Origin: Dyadobacter sp. Leaf189
GTDB lineage: Bacteria; Bacteroidota; Bacteroidia; Cytophagales; Spirosomataceae
Direction of reading: 5' to 3'
Length of the DNA: 64,000 bases
NCBI RefSeq assembly: GCF_001424405.1
Contig: NZ_LMPS01000004.1
Coordinates: 430,537-494,536 of the forward strand
How positions within the stretch are numbered: the first letter of the stretch is position 1; the number at the start of each line of letters is the position of its first letter. The position numbers and the translations under genes are program-made. Shown here in pieces: positions 18,162 to 26,531 of the stretch. Below the pieces are notes generated by a model. It made no database searches, had not been told where the DNA came from, and saw only the letters and a list, made by a program, of their open reading frames with translations.

Positions 18162-19712
18162 ATGCAAAAGCTCATATATAGTAAAAGCATCCTTTTCCTC
18201 GCACTAGGCGCCGGCCTGCTCGCTTCATGCAGCGACAGCCATTTTGAGGAAATCAATCAGGACCCTAACCGGCCAACGAATGCGACCACCACGACCATTT
18301 TGCTCAATGCAGAAAAACAGGTGATCGATAACATACGCAACGAAAACAGTTCACTGCGTGGCTCGCAGCTCTTTGCGCAATATTACAGCCAGAATATTTA
18401 CAGCGATCAGTCCCGCTACGATATTCCCCGCTCCTATTCGGACACTTACTGGAGCAATGCTTACAAAGCGCTGAACAACCTGAACGAGATCATTATTCTC
18501 AATTCAAATCCGGCGACGAAAGATGTGGCGGCGGCTGGAACAGCCGGCACCAATGCGAATCAAATCGCCATTGCGCGTATTCTGAAAGCTTACACTTTCC
18601 AGAACCTGACAGATGTTTTTGGCAATATTCCGTATCAGTCTTACGGAAACAATGATCCTGAGTTCCAGGCTTTACAGCAAACTCCCGAGAACCTGAGCCC
18701 GGCTTACGCAAGTCAGCAGAAGATTTATCTCGACATTCTGAATGAGCTGAAAGCAGCCGGCGATACGCTGAACAAGTACAAGACTGCCACTACTTTCGGC
18801 AACTACGATGTGATTTACAAAGGCAAAAACGAATTATGGGCCAAATTTGCGAACTCGCTTCGTCTTCGCATTGCTACCCGCATCCGCAAAGCTGCACCAG
18901 CTGAGTCGAACACGCATTTTGAAGATGCACTGGCAAAAGGTGTTTTCACTTCCAATGCAGACAATGCCGTTTTCAGATACCAGGCACTCGCACCAAATGA
19001 AGCGCCATTGTACCGGGCAACAGTGACTGCCAACCGGAAAGATTTCGCAGTTTCCCACGTGCTGATCGATGTTTTGAAAGGACAAAGAGGCGCAGTGAAA
19101 GTCCAGGACCCGCGTTTGCCCATTTATGCTACTAAAAATGCAGCTGGCGAATTTGTTGGTCAGCCTTACGGATTACCCGTGGCCGCAGCCGGCCTGCTGA
19201 CTGCCACTGACGTAAGCTTGCCTGGTACTGTTGTGAATGCAGCCAACTACGGGGAGGTTTTGCAGGAGTATGCTGAGGTTGCCTTTTTGATCTCTGAATA
19301 CAAAAACTGGGACCAGGAGGAATATGTAAAAGGCGTAACTGCTTCCTTACAGAAATGGGGCGTGTCCGCTGCTGATATCACTACTTACGTGGCTGCATTG
19401 CCAAAAGCTGACAAAGCGAATGTACTCAACCAGAAATGGCTTGCATTGTACACCCAGGGCGACGAAGCCTGGGCCGAGGTGCGCCGTACAGGTTACCCGA
19501 CCTTCCTGGTGAAACCCGGAGAAGTGGTTTGGAGCAGAACTGTCGGCGGACAAACGACCAATTACAAATTTGAGCCGCTATTCGGGACCGGCGTTCCCCA
19601 GCGCCTGTACTACCCGCCAAAAGAGCAGAGTGTAAACCTGGCCAATTACCAGAATGCGGTAAAAGCGCAAGGCAACGATGATATCACTACGCCACTTTGG
19701 TGGAATAAATAA
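18162..19712 (+). CDS. SusD/RagB-family nutrient-binding outer-membrane lipoprotein
   Basis: A 516-residue surface lipoprotein with signal peptide and lipobox (LGAGLLASC), then FEEINQDPNRPTNAT as in the SusD-like_2 (RagB) group. The helical TPR-like scaffold is visible in YWSNAYKALNNLNEIIILN and later repeats. It binds substrate at the cell surface and closes over the SusC barrel. The ATG at 18162 is preferred over a TTG at 18153. It starts 32 bases after susC and is followed by a strong terminator, so the two form a bicistronic unit. Confidence 0.93.
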   Translation: MQKLIYSKSILFLALGAGLLASCSDSHFEEINQDPNRPTNATTTTILLNAEKQVIDNIRNENSSLRGSQLFAQYYSQNIYSDQSRYDIPRSYSDTYWSNAYKALNNLNEIIILNSNPATKDVAAAGTAGTNANQIAIARILKAYTFQNLTDVFGNIPYQSYGNNDPEFQALQQTPENLSPAYASQQKIYLDILNELKAAGDTLNKYKTATTFGNYDVIYKGKNELWAKFANSLRLRIATRIRKAAPAESNTHFEDALAKGVFTSNADNAVFRYQALAPNEAPLYRATVTANRKDFAVSHVLIDVLKGQRGAVKVQDPRLPIYATKNAAGEFVGQPYGLPVAAAGLLTATDVSLPGTVVNAANYGEVLQEYAEVAFLISEYKNWDQEEYVKGVTASLQKWGVSAADITTYVAALPKADKANVLNQKWLALYTQGDEAWAEVRRTGYPTFLVKPGEVVWSRTVGGQTTNYKFEPLFGTGVPQRLYYPPKEQSVNLANYQNAVKAQGNDDITTPLWWNK

Positions 19713-19727
19713 TCTTGAAGGAATGAA

Positions 19728-19767
19728 ACAGAAAAAGGATGTCTCGAAAGTGACATCCTTTTTCTGT
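19728..19767 (+). terminator. Terminator of the SusC/SusD operon
   Basis: ACAGAAAAAGGATGTC pairs perfectly with GACATCCTTTTTCTGT across an 8-base loop (16-bp stem). The T-rich and A-rich arms allow it to work on both strands, so it may also end the convergent response-regulator gene. Confidence 0.88.
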
Positions 19768-19787
19768 TTATAGTTGCCTGACCAATC

Positions 19788-20189
19788 CTATGCCCTGCTG
19801 AAATAACCTTCCAGAGATTTGGCAGTTTGAAGCAGGCCGGTGGTACTATCCGGTTTCACGAGGTAAGCGGAAGCGCCGACTGAATGGGATTCCCTGATCA
19901 GCTCTTCGCTGGAAGATGTGGAGATAACCACCACGGGTACTTCGGAAAAAAGCTGTCCGGAACGCAGCTCTTTGATCGTCTCGATTCCGCTCATCAGCGG
20001 CATGTTCATATCCATCAGCACAAGGCATTGCTGCTCCTCCAATCCGTGCGTGGAGACGTGCGTGAGGAATTCCAGACCATTCTTAAATTCCCGGAAAGAT
20101 ACATTTTCAAAAACAGCCTGAATGGCGTCCGTCAAAAAGAAACGGTCATCTTCGTCATCATCGACCAGGTAAATGATTTTCTGCTGCAT
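19788..20189 (-). CDS. Single-domain response regulator
   Basis: A 133-residue stand-alone receiver domain. It has the acidic pair (YLVDDDEDD), the phospho-acceptor Asp in CLVLMDMNMPLMSG, the conserved Thr/Ser switch in VVVISTSSSEE and the Lys in AYLVKPDS. There is no output domain, so it would work by phospho-transfer or protein contact, as in CheY- or Rcp1-like regulators. No kinase gene lies beside it; similar single-domain regulators occur near the hybrid kinase at 54-58 kb. It is convergent with susD. Confidence 0.93.
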   Translation of the reverse strand: MQQKIIYLVDDDEDDRFFLTDAIQAVFENVSFREFKNGLEFLTHVSTHGLEEQQCLVLMDMNMPLMSGIETIKELRSGQLFSEVPVVVISTSSSEELIRESHSVGASAYLVKPDSTTGLLQTAKSLEGYFSRA

Positions 20190-20309
20190 AGTTAGAGAGG
20201 GTGGATAATACCAAATTGCCAGAGTTGCTAAGTTACAAATTCAAATGAATGCAGCTAGCTGTTTTGTTAACATTAAGGTAACACGATATTATACTGCAGC
20301 AACCTGGTG

Positions 20310-20344
20310 TTTCAAATAATGAAATGTTGTTTCAAGATTTGAAA
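20310..20344 (+). promoter_or_regulatory. Two tandem palindromes, candidate HigA operator
   Basis: TTTCAAATAATGAAA (20310-20324) and TTTCAAGATTTGAAA (20330-20344) are two imperfect palindromes of the same form, spaced 20 bases centre to centre, about two helical turns. They lie just before a near-consensus -7 box (CATCTTTG, 20353-20360) and the toxin ATG at 20382. Autorepression by the antitoxin HTH protein is usual for higBA, so this is a reasonable operator guess. Confidence 0.45.
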
Positions 20345-20381
20345 AAATATTTCATCTTTGTATTAACACAAACCACACTAT

Positions 20382-20687
20382 ATGGTAATTCTTTCCAAGA
20401 GGATTATAAATGCTTTTTCAGAGAAAGAACCTCGGGCGACAGACGCATTGCTGAGTTGGTACAAGCGCTGCAAAGCCGCGGACTGGTCAAAATTTTCTGA
20501 GATGAAGCAGAGCTTCAACACGGTTGACTTTGTAGGAAATGACAGATATGTTTTCAACATCAAAGGCAACGATTACAGGTTAATCGCCAAGATTCATTTT
20601 GATGTTCGTACCGTGTACATACTTTTTATCGGCACACACGCAGAATACGACAGGGTTGATGCTTCAAAAGTTATTTACAAAAGTTAG
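20382..20687 (+). CDS. higB: HigB-type toxin (type II mRNA interferase)
   Basis: A 101-residue basic protein of the HigB_toxin family in the RelE/ParE fold group. Typical features are the start VILSKRIINAFSEKEPRA, WYKRCKAADWSKFSEMKQ and the end-of-fold stretch RLIAKIHFDVRTVYILFIGTHAEYD. HigB toxins cut mRNA on the ribosome. The gene precedes its antitoxin by 3 bases, the toxin-first order usual for higBA. Confidence 0.88.
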   Translation: MVILSKRIINAFSEKEPRATDALLSWYKRCKAADWSKFSEMKQSFNTVDFVGNDRYVFNIKGNDYRLIAKIHFDVRTVYILFIGTHAEYDRVDASKVIYKS

Positions 20688-20690
20688 GTT

Positions 20691-21068
20691 ATGGAAAACG
20701 AGGAAATTTTTTATAGAAACACCAAAGAATACGAGTCTGCAATGGCGGAGATCCTGAGCCTCATGAATAAAGGCGAAGGCAATCTTACAAAAAATGAACA
20801 GACAAAACTCCGCAAAATGGCTGTCGCCGCGGAAGCATTTGAGGACACGCATTATCCACTTCCCAAACCCAAAACCATCCCCGAAATGGTCGAATTGAAG
20901 CGGTTTCAGCTGAAACTTACGCAGGCTGCGCTGGCTGATATGCTGGGACTTGGGAAACCAAAATTGTCTCAGATCCTGAATGGAAAACGCGAACCCGACG
21001 TACCTTTTCTCAAAGCGGTGTACCAGAAACTGGGCATTGATCCCGGATTTTTGCTTGACAATGCGTAA
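20691..21068 (+). CDS. higA: HigA-type antitoxin with XRE-family HTH domain
   Basis: A 125-residue acidic protein. The first 60 residues form a helical region likely to bind the toxin; the C-terminal half is a lambda-repressor-type helix-turn-helix (residues about 66-110, LKLTQAALADMLGLGK then KLSQILNGKREPD). It would neutralise HigB and repress the operon through the palindromes upstream. Co-transcribed with the toxin gene. Confidence 0.88.
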   Translation: MENEEIFYRNTKEYESAMAEILSLMNKGEGNLTKNEQTKLRKMAVAAEAFEDTHYPLPKPKTIPEMVELKRFQLKLTQAALADMLGLGKPKLSQILNGKREPDVPFLKAVYQKLGIDPGFLLDNA

Positions 21069-21133
21069 CAGCTGACTGGTCAGGTTGGGATAAGGCATAA
21101 TATTTGAGCTTGCCCCCGCAAACTATTACTTAC

Positions 21134-21880
21134 ATGATCGTCAATTACACGGAAAAAGGCTGGGAACTGATCTCACAGCGCGCGCATGGACTGCTCGCCG
21201 GAAAGTTTTGCTTCCATTTGAAACCCGAATTCAGGACCAAATTCTGGATGGAAACAATTGCCGCTACCCTCGGGCACGACGATGCATTCAACGAACTGGA
21301 AGAAGACGATATACTTCTTAACGAACATGGTGGGCCGGTCAACTACAAAATGCGTGACTTTGAAAGGCCGAAGCTCGACAAGCTCCTGAATATGGCGCTT
21401 ACTAAAAGTCGCTATATCGCCCTGCTGACTTCAAGGCACATTCAATTTTTATACGACAAATCCGAAGATCCCGCTGTGAAGAAATACTGCGAAGGATTGA
21501 AGAAGCAGGATCAGAACTGGCTCAAACAGCTGGAACTTACACAAGCTGACATTGAACAAGCTTATATGCTGCTGCAATGGTGCGATGCCTTGTCGCTCCT
21601 TATCTGCCAGAAATGGGTCCAGCCCGAAAACCGGAAAGTTGAGATCGGGATCGGCCCGGGCGGGATCAGCTACGACCTGCTTTCTCCGGCTGAAAATGTA
21701 CTTACTGTCACGCCCTGGCCATTTGATTCACCACAGTTTGAAGTCTGCTTTGACAGGAGAATTCTGACAGATATGTCGTTCAGGAGCGAGGCGATTTTTC
21801 GCAAGAAAATATTGGAACAGCAGCCGGAGCTAGTGGTTTACCAATTCATTGAACCTGGCAGCGCTGAAACGCAGGAGTAA
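21134..21880 (+). CDS. DUF3891 family protein
   Basis: A 248-residue soluble protein beginning MIVNYTEKGWELISQRAHG, which fits the DUF3891 family start; an earlier TTG at 21104 is not preferred. The chain is helical, with a repeated acidic pattern and a Trp-rich C-terminal part. The family has no assigned activity. There is no signal peptide or membrane segment, so it is probably cytosolic. It stands alone between higBA and a bidirectional terminator. Assignment is from memory of the family's N-terminal pattern. Confidence 0.65.
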   Translation: MIVNYTEKGWELISQRAHGLLAGKFCFHLKPEFRTKFWMETIAATLGHDDAFNELEEDDILLNEHGGPVNYKMRDFERPKLDKLLNMALTKSRYIALLTSRHIQFLYDKSEDPAVKKYCEGLKKQDQNWLKQLELTQADIEQAYMLLQWCDALSLLICQKWVQPENRKVEIGIGPGGISYDLLSPAENVLTVTPWPFDSPQFEVCFDRRILTDMSFRSEAIFRKKILEQQPELVVYQFIEPGSAETQE

Positions 21881-21920
21881 CATTTGCGAACTTGTAAATA
21901 AACCTCTCAGGAAAATTCTA

Positions 21921-21964
21921 AATCAAAAATGGCGGCGGTAAGAGTACCGTCGCCATTTTTGATT
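21921..21964. terminator. Bidirectional terminator between convergent genes
   Basis: AATCAAAAATGGCGGCGGTA pairs with TACCGTCGCCATTTTTGATT around a 4-base AGAG loop, with a single mismatch. A and T tracts flank both sides, so it can end the DUF3891 gene and the convergent DUF2911 gene. Confidence 0.9.
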
Positions 21965-21980
21965 TCCAGATTCTGCAACA

Positions 21981-22514
21981 TTATTTAATTGAAACCGGGA
22001 CTTCGGTATTATCCCATCGCAAAACAAACCCGCTTCCGGTTACCTCGTAAGCCAGCTGCTCCGCCATGGAAGCGCTTTTCTTTGGCTTGGCTTTCACGGT
22101 CAGCACATCCTTGCTTGCATCTTTCGAAGTCTCTCCACCCCTTTTGATACCCCATTGTCCGGTTTGAGAATTAAAGATAAAAGACCATTCAGACTCTCCC
22201 GGAATCGCATAAAGACTGTACTTTCCTGCCGGCAGCTTTTGTCCTTCCACAGTAATATCTTTATCCGTTTCAAAAATCGTAGCCTCGTTCGCACCGGCAC
22301 GCCAAACCTTATCGTAAGGTACAAGCTCTCCAAAAATCTTCCTGCCTTTTACCGACGGCGCAGAATAGTTGATCGTGATAGTAGCAGCACCCGCTTTGCC
22401 GGTAGCAGTTTGAGCAGGACTTGGTTTGGGTTTGTCTCCCTGGGCCCAGCTAACCGTTGTTGCCAGCGCAAACGCCAGCATTAAAAACCCTTTTGTAATC
22501 ACCATTTTTTCCAT
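21981..22514 (-). CDS. DUF2911 family secreted protein
   Basis: A 177-residue exported protein starting at the ATG at 22512-22514. It has a signal peptide (FLMLAFALATTVSWAQ) and the DUF2911 pattern: ITINYSAPSVKGRKIFGELV, YDKVWRAGANEATIFETDKD, GQKLPAGKYSLYAIPG. The family is common in Bacteroidota and has no known activity. The longer frame reaching 22814 runs across repeat DNA and has no signal character. It is followed by a bidirectional terminator. Confidence 0.88.
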   Translation of the reverse strand: MEKMVITKGFLMLAFALATTVSWAQGDKPKPSPAQTATGKAGAATITINYSAPSVKGRKIFGELVPYDKVWRAGANEATIFETDKDITVEGQKLPAGKYSLYAIPGESEWSFIFNSQTGQWGIKRGGETSKDASKDVLTVKAKPKKSASMAEQLAYEVTGSGFVLRWDNTEVPVSIK

Positions 22515-22860
22515 GTCGGTCTGTGTTGTTAAACAATAGGTTAAAACTCCCCTAATATCGTCATTTCGGTTGATAATGAAAGAGATATTCGCCGGCAAAA
22601 CAGCTATAAACAGGAGACCGCTCTGCGGTCCTTTTGAGAGAAAGCGCAGCCAAGGAAAAAGTGGCTCCTGAGGAGCCCCCTGTTTATAGAAAAAAGTCGG
22701 CAGAGCATATAAATGGGCTCCTGTGGAGCCTCCTTTAGTTACCGGTAGTGATAAAGATCGTAGATCACTCCTGATACCAAGCTGCATTTCTACATTCTTC
22801 CACTTCCATGGCACAAATTTTGTCCTCCCCTCTTAGAAACCAACGATATGTATTCAAAAT
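22515..22860. other. Intergenic region holding a nested-hairpin repeat element
   Basis: 346 bases between the divergent DUF2911 and GH3 genes. The middle is a repeat-like element listed separately (22604-22730). No convincing promoter box was found for either gene. Confidence 0.5.
22604..22730. repeat. REP-like element with terminal inverted repeats and nested hairpins
   Basis: CTATAAACAGG (22604-22614) and CCTGTTTATAG (22679-22689) are perfect 11-bp inverted ends. Between them lie GACCGC-TCT-GCGGTC (22616-22630) and GGCTCC-TGA-GGAGCC (22663-22677). Just outside, GGCTCC-TGT-GGAGCC (22716-22730) repeats the second hairpin. Short loops of three bases and GC-rich stems are typical of dispersed palindromic elements. 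Only one copy is visible here, so dispersal is inferred. Confidence 0.6.
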
Positions 22861-24381
22861 ATGGCTGTAATTGGCGAGCTGATCAAGAAGGCAATTGATT
22901 TCACAGGCAAGATCCTCAGTGATCCCGAGCCTGTCCAGGCCCAGAAAGAAGCACTGGGAAAGCTGCTCGAAACAGCAAAACTCACTGCTTTTGGCAAAAA
23001 ATACCAGTTCGCCGAAATCCTGGCAGCAGACGATATAGTCAGGGCATTTCAGGAGAAAGTTCCCGTACATGATTACGACAAAATGTTCGCCGAATGGTGG
23101 CATTTTCTGCTGGAAGGACATCAGAACGTGACCTGGCCGGGCGGACAAAATTATTTTGCACTCAGCAGCGGTACTACCAGCAACAGCAAATACATCCCGG
23201 TAACAGACGATATGCTCGCCTGCATCCGCAAAGCCGGCGTTTCGGAAATCACCAACCTGGGTGTATTCGACCTTCCGGCTGATTTCTTCACCAAGCAGAT
23301 TCTCATGCTGGGCAGCAGTACCAACCTGATCCAGAAAGACGATCACCAGGAAGGTGAAATCAGCGGGATCAGCGCGAGTAACCTGCCTGCGTGGTTTGGC
23401 GGATTCTACAAGCCCGGGCAGGAAATTGCCTCCATTGCCGACTTCGATGAACGCGTGAAAAGGATCGCCGAAGAAGCGCCGAAGTGGGATATTGGTTGCA
23501 TTTCAGGCATTCCGTCGTGGGTTGAACTGATGCTCAAAGAGATTATTAGACATAACAAACTCGAAACCATTCACGATATCTGGCCAAACCTGATGGTGTA
23601 TACCACCGGCGGCGTTGCATTTGAACCTTATCGTAAAAGTCTGGAACGACTGCTTGCGCGGCCGCTTGTTTACATTGACACTTACCTTGCTTCGGAAGGT
23701 TTCATCGCAATCCAGAAACGGCCTGATACAACTTCAATGGCGTTATTTCCGGACAACGGGATCTTCTATGAATTTGTACCGTTCAATGCGGACAATGTGG
23801 ATGAAGACGGTATGGTAAAGCCCGGCGGCACAGTACTCTCCCTGGCGGATACAGAAGAGAATGTCGAATACGTACTGCTGATCTCGACTGTTTCGGGAGC
23901 CTGGCGCTATATGATCGGCGATACCGTGATGATCACGGACAAAGCCCGCGCGGAGATCAGGATCACGGGCCGCACCAAGCATTACCTCAATGTAGTGGGC
24001 GAGCAGCTTTCCGTGAATCAGATGAACGACGGGCTGCGCGTGATAGAAAACGAATATGATGTGGTGATCAAGGAATTTATCATTTCAGCTATCCGCCGTG
24101 GCGACGAGTACATTAACAAATGGTACCTGAGCTGCGACAAATCCATTGACAAAAGCAAAGTTGCCGAGTCACTGGACGCAACTTTACGCGAGAATAATAA
24201 AAACTACAATGTAGCCCGCACGCGCGCATTGAAGGGAGTTGAAGTGGAGCTTATCCCCGAAGAGGTATTTTATAAATGGAGTGAAGAAACTAAAAAGAAG
24301 GGCGGCCAGGTTAAAATACCACGCGTTATGAAAGAAGAAGACTTCCTCGAATTTGCCGCTTTTGCACAGGCACATTCATGA
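22861..24381 (+). CDS. GH3 auxin-responsive-promoter family protein (acyl-adenylating enzyme)
   Basis: A 506-residue protein of the GH3 family, a branch of the ANL adenylate-forming enzymes. The N-terminal lobe contains the nucleotide-binding motif ALSSGTTSNSKYIPV, the middle YTTGGVAFEPYRKSLERLL, and the C-terminal lobe the hinge region ITGRTKHYLNVVGEQLS. Plant GH3 proteins join amino acids to acyl acids; the bacterial members' substrates are largely unknown. It stands as a single gene. Its last 6 bases overlap the end of the convergent metallopeptidase-like gene. Confidence 0.9.
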   Translation: MAVIGELIKKAIDFTGKILSDPEPVQAQKEALGKLLETAKLTAFGKKYQFAEILAADDIVRAFQEKVPVHDYDKMFAEWWHFLLEGHQNVTWPGGQNYFALSSGTTSNSKYIPVTDDMLACIRKAGVSEITNLGVFDLPADFFTKQILMLGSSTNLIQKDDHQEGEISGISASNLPAWFGGFYKPGQEIASIADFDERVKRIAEEAPKWDIGCISGIPSWVELMLKEIIRHNKLETIHDIWPNLMVYTTGGVAFEPYRKSLERLLARPLVYIDTYLASEGFIAIQKRPDTTSMALFPDNGIFYEFVPFNADNVDEDGMVKPGGTVLSLADTEENVEYVLLISTVSGAWRYMIGDTVMITDKARAEIRITGRTKHYLNVVGEQLSVNQMNDGLRVIENEYDVVIKEFIISAIRRGDEYINKWYLSCDKSIDKSKVAESLDATLRENNKNYNVARTRALKGVEVELIPEEVFYKWSEETKKKGGQVKIPRVMKEEDFLEFAAFAQAHS

Positions 24382-24984
24382 GGGTAGCGTCCTTTTTGCT
24401 TCCAGCTTTTTGACTTGTTCCACAATATCATCCGGCGAAAGGTACAGGCGGGCAATCTTCCGCTTGTACTTTTCCGACAAGGATGCATGGTCTAATATGA
24501 AGTGCTTGGTTTTGAGAATGTAATTTCCCAAACCGTGATTAACGGCATAAGTATCCGCCACCCGCTCCGCTTCCTTCACATATTTTGACGAAAGCAAGTA
24601 TCCCAGCCCAAAATGCATCATCCCCGTCAGGCTGCGGTTTTCATAATCCATGACATGCCCCAGCTCGTGCCCGATCCACCCAACGATAATATCCGAGGGG
24701 ATCTGGTGAATAGGTATAGCCGAATGCGTCAGCCTGAACATCGCGCTGATGTTGATGTTATAGGCGCGTTTTGTACTGAACATCGTACTGATTTTAGGCT
24801 GTGCCTGCATAACGGAACCTCTGATCCGCCGCTTGAAAACGAAGTTGATGTGCGTCTCTTTCAGTTCAGGGTAATGCGACAATGCGCGCAGTACTTCCGT
24901 TTCTATCACCTTCGGGATGCACTTATTGGTACCGAACTGCGCCGGTCCGGCCGGTGCGGGTGTGTGATTGTCTGGATTAAGCAT
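24376..24984 (-). CDS. HELGH-motif zinc metallopeptidase-like protein
   Basis: A 202-residue protein without signal peptide or clear membrane segment. It has HELGH (His106, Glu107, His110) and, about 30 residues on, EAERVAD, which matches the ExxAD third-ligand motif of M48-type gluzincins (Glu140, Asp144). The N-terminal 90 residues are basic and mixed alpha/beta. The size is that of a minimal protease domain. It may be an active intracellular peptidase or a family of unknown substrate. The 3' end overlaps the GH3 gene by 6 bases, tail to tail. Confidence 0.65.
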   Translation of the reverse strand: MLNPDNHTPAPAGPAQFGTNKCIPKVIETEVLRALSHYPELKETHINFVFKRRIRGSVMQAQPKISTMFSTKRAYNINISAMFRLTHSAIPIHQIPSDIIVGWIGHELGHVMDYENRSLTGMMHFGLGYLLSSKYVKEAERVADTYAVNHGLGNYILKTKHFILDHASLSEKYKRKIARLYLSPDDIVEQVKKLEAKRTLPS

Positions 24985-25079
24985 AAAATCAAAAATTCAT
25001 TTCTCCTCTCGATCTCCAATAATTGTTCCAATCTAAACCTTAGTTTAGGGATTTCATTTACAAACTGTATCCTTGCCCG

Positions 25080-26075
25080 ATGATCAGAAAAGCGTTGTTC
25101 CTGTATATATTCCTCGCCGCCGGCATTGCCTCAGCCTTTGCCCAAAACCGCGAGCCAGTCGTAAAACACAACATTCCGCTCGATTCGATCCGCCTGAGCG
25201 ATCCGTGTATCCTTGCCGATCAGAAAACAAAAACTTACTACATGACAGGCACCGGCGGGATGCTGTGGAAGAGCCCGGATTTAAAAAGCTGGTCAGGCCC
25301 GTACAAAGTGGCTAACACTGATCCTGCATCCTGGATGGGCAAAAACCCGATGATCTGGGCGGCGGAACTGCATTACTATCAGAACAAATACTACTACTTC
25401 GCCACCTTCACAAACCGGGATGTAAAAATCGATACGGTAGGTGAAAACGTAATCGAGCGCCGCGCCTGCCACGTGCTCGTGAGCGACAAAGCGGAGGGAC
25501 CGTATGTTCCGATGAAAGACCCCACTTACCTTCCTGCCAACATGCCCACCCTCGATGGTACGCTCTGGGTTGAAAATGGAAAACCATACCTCGTTTATTG
25601 CTACGAATGGCTGCAAAATCTCGATGGTACCATCGAAAAAATTGAACTGAAACCTGACCTGAGCGGCACTACCGGCAACAGCAAGCTGCTATTCAAAGCA
25701 AGTGAAAGCCCGTGGAGCCGTGAAAATGTAAAGGATAAAGTGCTGCCCAACAAAGTAACCGACGGCCCCTGGCTATTCCGCACAGGTACAGGCAAGCTGG
25801 GTATGATCTGGACAAGCTGGATTTACGACGTGTATACCCAGGGTGTGGCCTATTCTCATTCCGGCAAGCTGGACGGGCCCTGGGTACAGGAGAAAGATCC
25901 CATTACCCCGCCGAACTTCGGCCACGGAATGCTTTTCAAAACTTTCGGCGGCAAATGGCTGATGTCCATACATAGCCACAAGAGCGTCAACGGACGCACG
26001 ATCCGGTACCCGCATTTGTTTGAAGTAGATTTTTCAGGTGAAAAACTTATAGTGGGCGAAACCTTTGTGCCTTGA
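25080..26075 (+). CDS. Secreted glycoside hydrolase family 43 protein
   Basis: A 331-residue exported protein with signal peptide (FLAAGIASAFAQ) and a five-bladed beta-propeller of the GH43 type. The catalytic-base region is IRLSDPCILADQ, the pKa-modulating Asp region is MPTLDGTLWVENGKPYLVY. At the place where many GH43 enzymes have Glu before Gly-Pro as general acid, this one reads VTDGPWLFRTG, i.e. Asp. GH43 enzymes act on arabinan, xylan and similar side chains. The gene is single and not next to a SusC/SusD pair, so a substrate cannot be inferred. Confidence 0.87.
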   Translation: MIRKALFLYIFLAAGIASAFAQNREPVVKHNIPLDSIRLSDPCILADQKTKTYYMTGTGGMLWKSPDLKSWSGPYKVANTDPASWMGKNPMIWAAELHYYQNKYYYFATFTNRDVKIDTVGENVIERRACHVLVSDKAEGPYVPMKDPTYLPANMPTLDGTLWVENGKPYLVYCYEWLQNLDGTIEKIELKPDLSGTTGNSKLLFKASESPWSRENVKDKVLPNKVTDGPWLFRTGTGKLGMIWTSWIYDVYTQGVAYSHSGKLDGPWVQEKDPITPPNFGHGMLFKTFGGKWLMSIHSHKSVNGRTIRYPHLFEVDFSGEKLIVGETFVP

Positions 26076-26084
26076 AGTAACTTG

Positions 26085-26116
26085 TTGTGAGTTAATAAAA
26101 AGGCACCCTATCTTTA
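26085..26116 (+). promoter_or_regulatory. Candidate promoter of the VOC gene
   Basis: TTG (26085-26087), 21 bases, then TATCTTTA (26109-26116), one base off the TAnnTTTG -7 consensus, 18 bases before the ATG at 26135. Confidence 0.35.
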
Positions 26117-26134
26117 CAAGCCAAAACTGCACGT

Positions 26135-26497
26135 ATGGAACATAAAGCCAAATCTTTAAGACCCTTTATAGGCGCAAAGGATTTTGAAATTTCAAGAAGC
26201 TTTTACCGGGATCTTGGTTTCGAAGAACACGTGATCAGTCACAATATGTCCGTCTTTAAGCTCAATGAACTCGCCTTTTACCTGCAGGATTACTACGCCA
26301 AAGAGTGGATTGAGAATACCATGCTTTTCCTGGAAGTGGATGATGCCGACCGCTACCGGAAAGAACTTTTTGCGCTGGATCTGCCAGGCCGATATGAAGG
26401 AGTAAAACTAACGCCAGTACGAACCGAAACCTGGGGAAAAGAATGCTTTTTACACGACCCGTCGGGTATTCTCTGGCATTTTGGTGAATTCTTCTGA
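26135..26497 (+). CDS. VOC-superfamily (glyoxalase/bleomycin-resistance-like) protein
   Basis: A 120-residue single VOC domain. The two beta-alpha-beta-beta-beta modules are visible: LRPFIGAKDFEISRSFYRDLGFEE at the front and the second module ending WGKECFLHDPSGILWHFGEFF. The family contains glyoxalases, dioxygenases and drug-binding proteins; no assignable substrate. The likely metal residues are partly kept (Glu/His at the end of modules). A 225-residue membrane protein gene follows closely. Confidence 0.85.
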   Translation: MEHKAKSLRPFIGAKDFEISRSFYRDLGFEEHVISHNMSVFKLNELAFYLQDYYAKEWIENTMLFLEVDDADRYRKELFALDLPGRYEGVKLTPVRTETWGKECFLHDPSGILWHFGEFF

Positions 26498-26531
26498 AAA
26501 CTCATTGCTAAACACTTCCAACAAACAGCCC

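Noticed and set aside
14953..19712. Polysaccharide utilisation locus around the SusC/SusD pair
   Set aside because: No glycoside hydrolase, lyase or regulator adjoins the pair; the GH43 gene is 5 kb away behind unrelated genes and terminators.
22515..22814. Extended N-terminus of the DUF2911 protein
   Set aside because: It runs through the palindromic repeat element, and the signal peptide starts at 22514.
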